This document shows positions 63,162-64,000 of a stretch of DNA of 64,000 nucleotides, in pieces. The position numbers and the translations under genes are program-made. Position 1 is the stretch's first letter, and the number at the start of each line of letters is the position of its first letter. This DNA comes from Sphingomonas naphthae. Its GTDB lineage: Bacteria > Pseudomonadota > Alphaproteobacteria > Sphingomonadales > Sphingomonadaceae. The DNA lies in NCBI RefSeq assembly GCF_028607085.1, contig NZ_CP117412.1, positions 121,405 through 185,404 on the forward strand, read 5' to 3'. The notes below the pieces were generated by a model, which was not told the DNA's origin, did not search any database, and saw nothing but the letters and a program-made list of their open reading frames with translations.

Positions 63162-64000
63162 CTAATTCGAACCAAGGGTCACTGAGCCGGAACCCGAGCG
63201 GGATCGGTCGCGCCCGTTCCAGGCGAACCCGACCGCAATGGCGACCGCCATCAGGAGTTGCGCCAGCACCGATTGCCAAGTGGGAAACACGCCGAGCATC
63301 GACAGCCGTGGCACGTCCGCGAGCGGTGCGATGTTGATAAGGCCGGCTTCCTGGAGCGCGGCGACGCCTTTACCCGCAAGCACGACGGTCAGAACGGCCA
63401 TGAGCCAGGAGCTATAGCGGAAGAACTGCGCGATCGGCAGCTTGCGACTGTAGCGAAGCATGGCCCAAGCGATCAGGCTGAGCAGTCCAATCGCCGACCC
63501 GGCCCCCGCGAGAAGCATCCCGTTGTCACCTTGCGCCGAAAGCGCGGCATAGAACAGGATCGTCTCGAAAACCTCGCGATAGACGACCACGAAGGCGAGT
63601 CCGAACAGGAACCAGCCCGACCCGCCCGAGAGCGCCCGCGACATCTTCTCGCGAATATAGCGCTGCCACTGATCGGCTTGCGCCTTACCGTGCATCCAAA
63701 TCCCGACCGAGAGCAGCACGACCGCGGCGAACAGCGAGCCGAACCCTTCGGTCAGCTCCCGGCTCGCGCCGCTGATCCCGATTGCATAGGTGGCGACCGC
63801 CCAGGTGATTCCGCCCGCGATGATCGCGCTGACCCAGCCGCCATGAACGTAGCGCAGCGCCTCGCCGCGGTCGGCTTTACGCAGGAATGCGATCATGGCG
63901 ACGACGATGAGCAGGGCCTCAAGCCCTTCACGCAGCAGGATCGTGAACGCGCCCAGGAACGTGGACGCCTCGGTGGCGGCATCGGGCGCGAGCGCCGCTT
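63162..64000 (-). CDS. FTR1-family iron permease (partial, runs off right edge)
   Basis: The frame is open from 64000. It has the REGxE motif in TILLREGLEALLIVVAMIAFLRKADRG and a second one as FVVVYREVFETILFYAAL, with several membrane segments. It ends at 63162 with a short polar tail (GRDRSRSGSGSVTLGSN). Family members import ferric iron, usually with a periplasmic oxidase or EfeO/EfeB; none is visible. The N-terminus lies outside the window. It is the most upstream visible gene of the metal cluster. Confidence 0.85.
   Translation of the reverse strand, partial: AALAPDAATEASTFLGAFTILLREGLEALLIVVAMIAFLRKADRGEALRYVHGGWVSAIIAGGITWAVATYAIGISGASRELTEGFGSLFAAVVLLSVGIWMHGKAQADQWQRYIREKMSRALSGGSGWFLFGLAFVVVYREVFETILFYAALSAQGDNGMLLAGAGSAIGLLSLIAWAMLRYSRKLPIAQFFRYSSWLMAVLTVVLAGKGVAALQEAGLINIAPLADVPRLSMLGVFPTWQSVLAQLLMAVAIAVGFAWNGRDRSRSGSGSVTLGSN

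Overview
The window is GC-rich DNA from an alphaproteobacterium, most likely a sphingomonad (Sphingomonas/Sphingobium type). The attribution is an inference from protein style, gene content and codon use. It reads as part of a large plasmid: it carries a ParA-ParB-RepA partition/replication block with two identical parS-like palindromes and a five-copy iteron array, a MobF relaxase with two accessory proteins, toxin-antitoxin-like modules, three insertion sequences, several decayed genes, and arsenic and divalent-metal resistance operons.

Layout. (1) 1-5881: a tightly coupled minus-strand operon encoding a catalase-like heme protein, an unrecognised protein, a DyP peroxidase, a hotdog thioesterase, a patatin-like lipoprotein and a TolC-type outer-membrane protein that runs off the left edge. 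A TetR-type regulator diverges from it across a 22-bp near-palindrome. (2) 6.5-11.3 kb: gene remnants, then a lysR-VOC pair divergent from an NmrA-like and an SDR oxidoreductase. (3) 11.4-20.3 kb: an S41 peptidase cut by an IS21-family element, a GNAT/DUF1778 toxin-antitoxin pair, and a Type III-like restriction-modification pair broken by an IS5/IS427-type insertion, frameshifts and loss of the nuclease C-terminus. (4) 20.3-25.4 kb: parA-parB-parS-repA, an ankyrin-gene relic, iterons and an AT-rich stretch. (5) 25.4-33.3 kb: plasmid genes of mostly unknown function, a candidate oriT region, two mobilization accessory genes and the relaxase. (6) 33.4-40.7 kb: a cargo zone with an intact Fic protein, an unknown gene behind a perfect 26-bp inverted repeat, a two-gene cassette with a TIR/deoxyribosyltransferase-like protein, an ISNCY-type IS with a 5-bp target duplication, a Fic-antitoxin relic and a receiver-domain protein. 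(7) 41-44.5 kb: ynfA and arsR-arsC-acr3-arsN2-arsH. (8) 44.5-48.3 kb: an HNH nuclease, HU, a frameshifted DUF3768 gene, a VbhA/Fic-like pair with a frameshifted toxin, and scraps of yedK and ardC. (9) 48.4-50.6 kb: dedA and mgtC with a structured leader. (10) 50.6-64 kb: a metal-resistance cluster of about 13 genes on the minus strand, with an FTR1-type permease, czcCBA, a SRPBCC protein, lipoproteins, a FliE-like protein, a bestrophin-like channel, a ZIP and a CDF transporter, and a P1B ATPase.

How the parts work together. Replication and partition genes keep the replicon, the relaxase and accessory proteins can move it, and the TA and Fic modules may stabilise it. The arsenic operon reduces and exports arsenic; the metal operon combines periplasmic RND export, inner-membrane export and controlled uptake. 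At least six genes have single-base frame breaks in accessory regions. Either this cargo is decaying, or the assembly has indel errors; the reads would decide. Strongest candidates for undescribed biology are the small-protein plus TIR/NDT-like cassette at 36.3-37.2 kb, the peroxidase-lipase operon at the left end, and the metal operon that has taken in a fliE-like gene.
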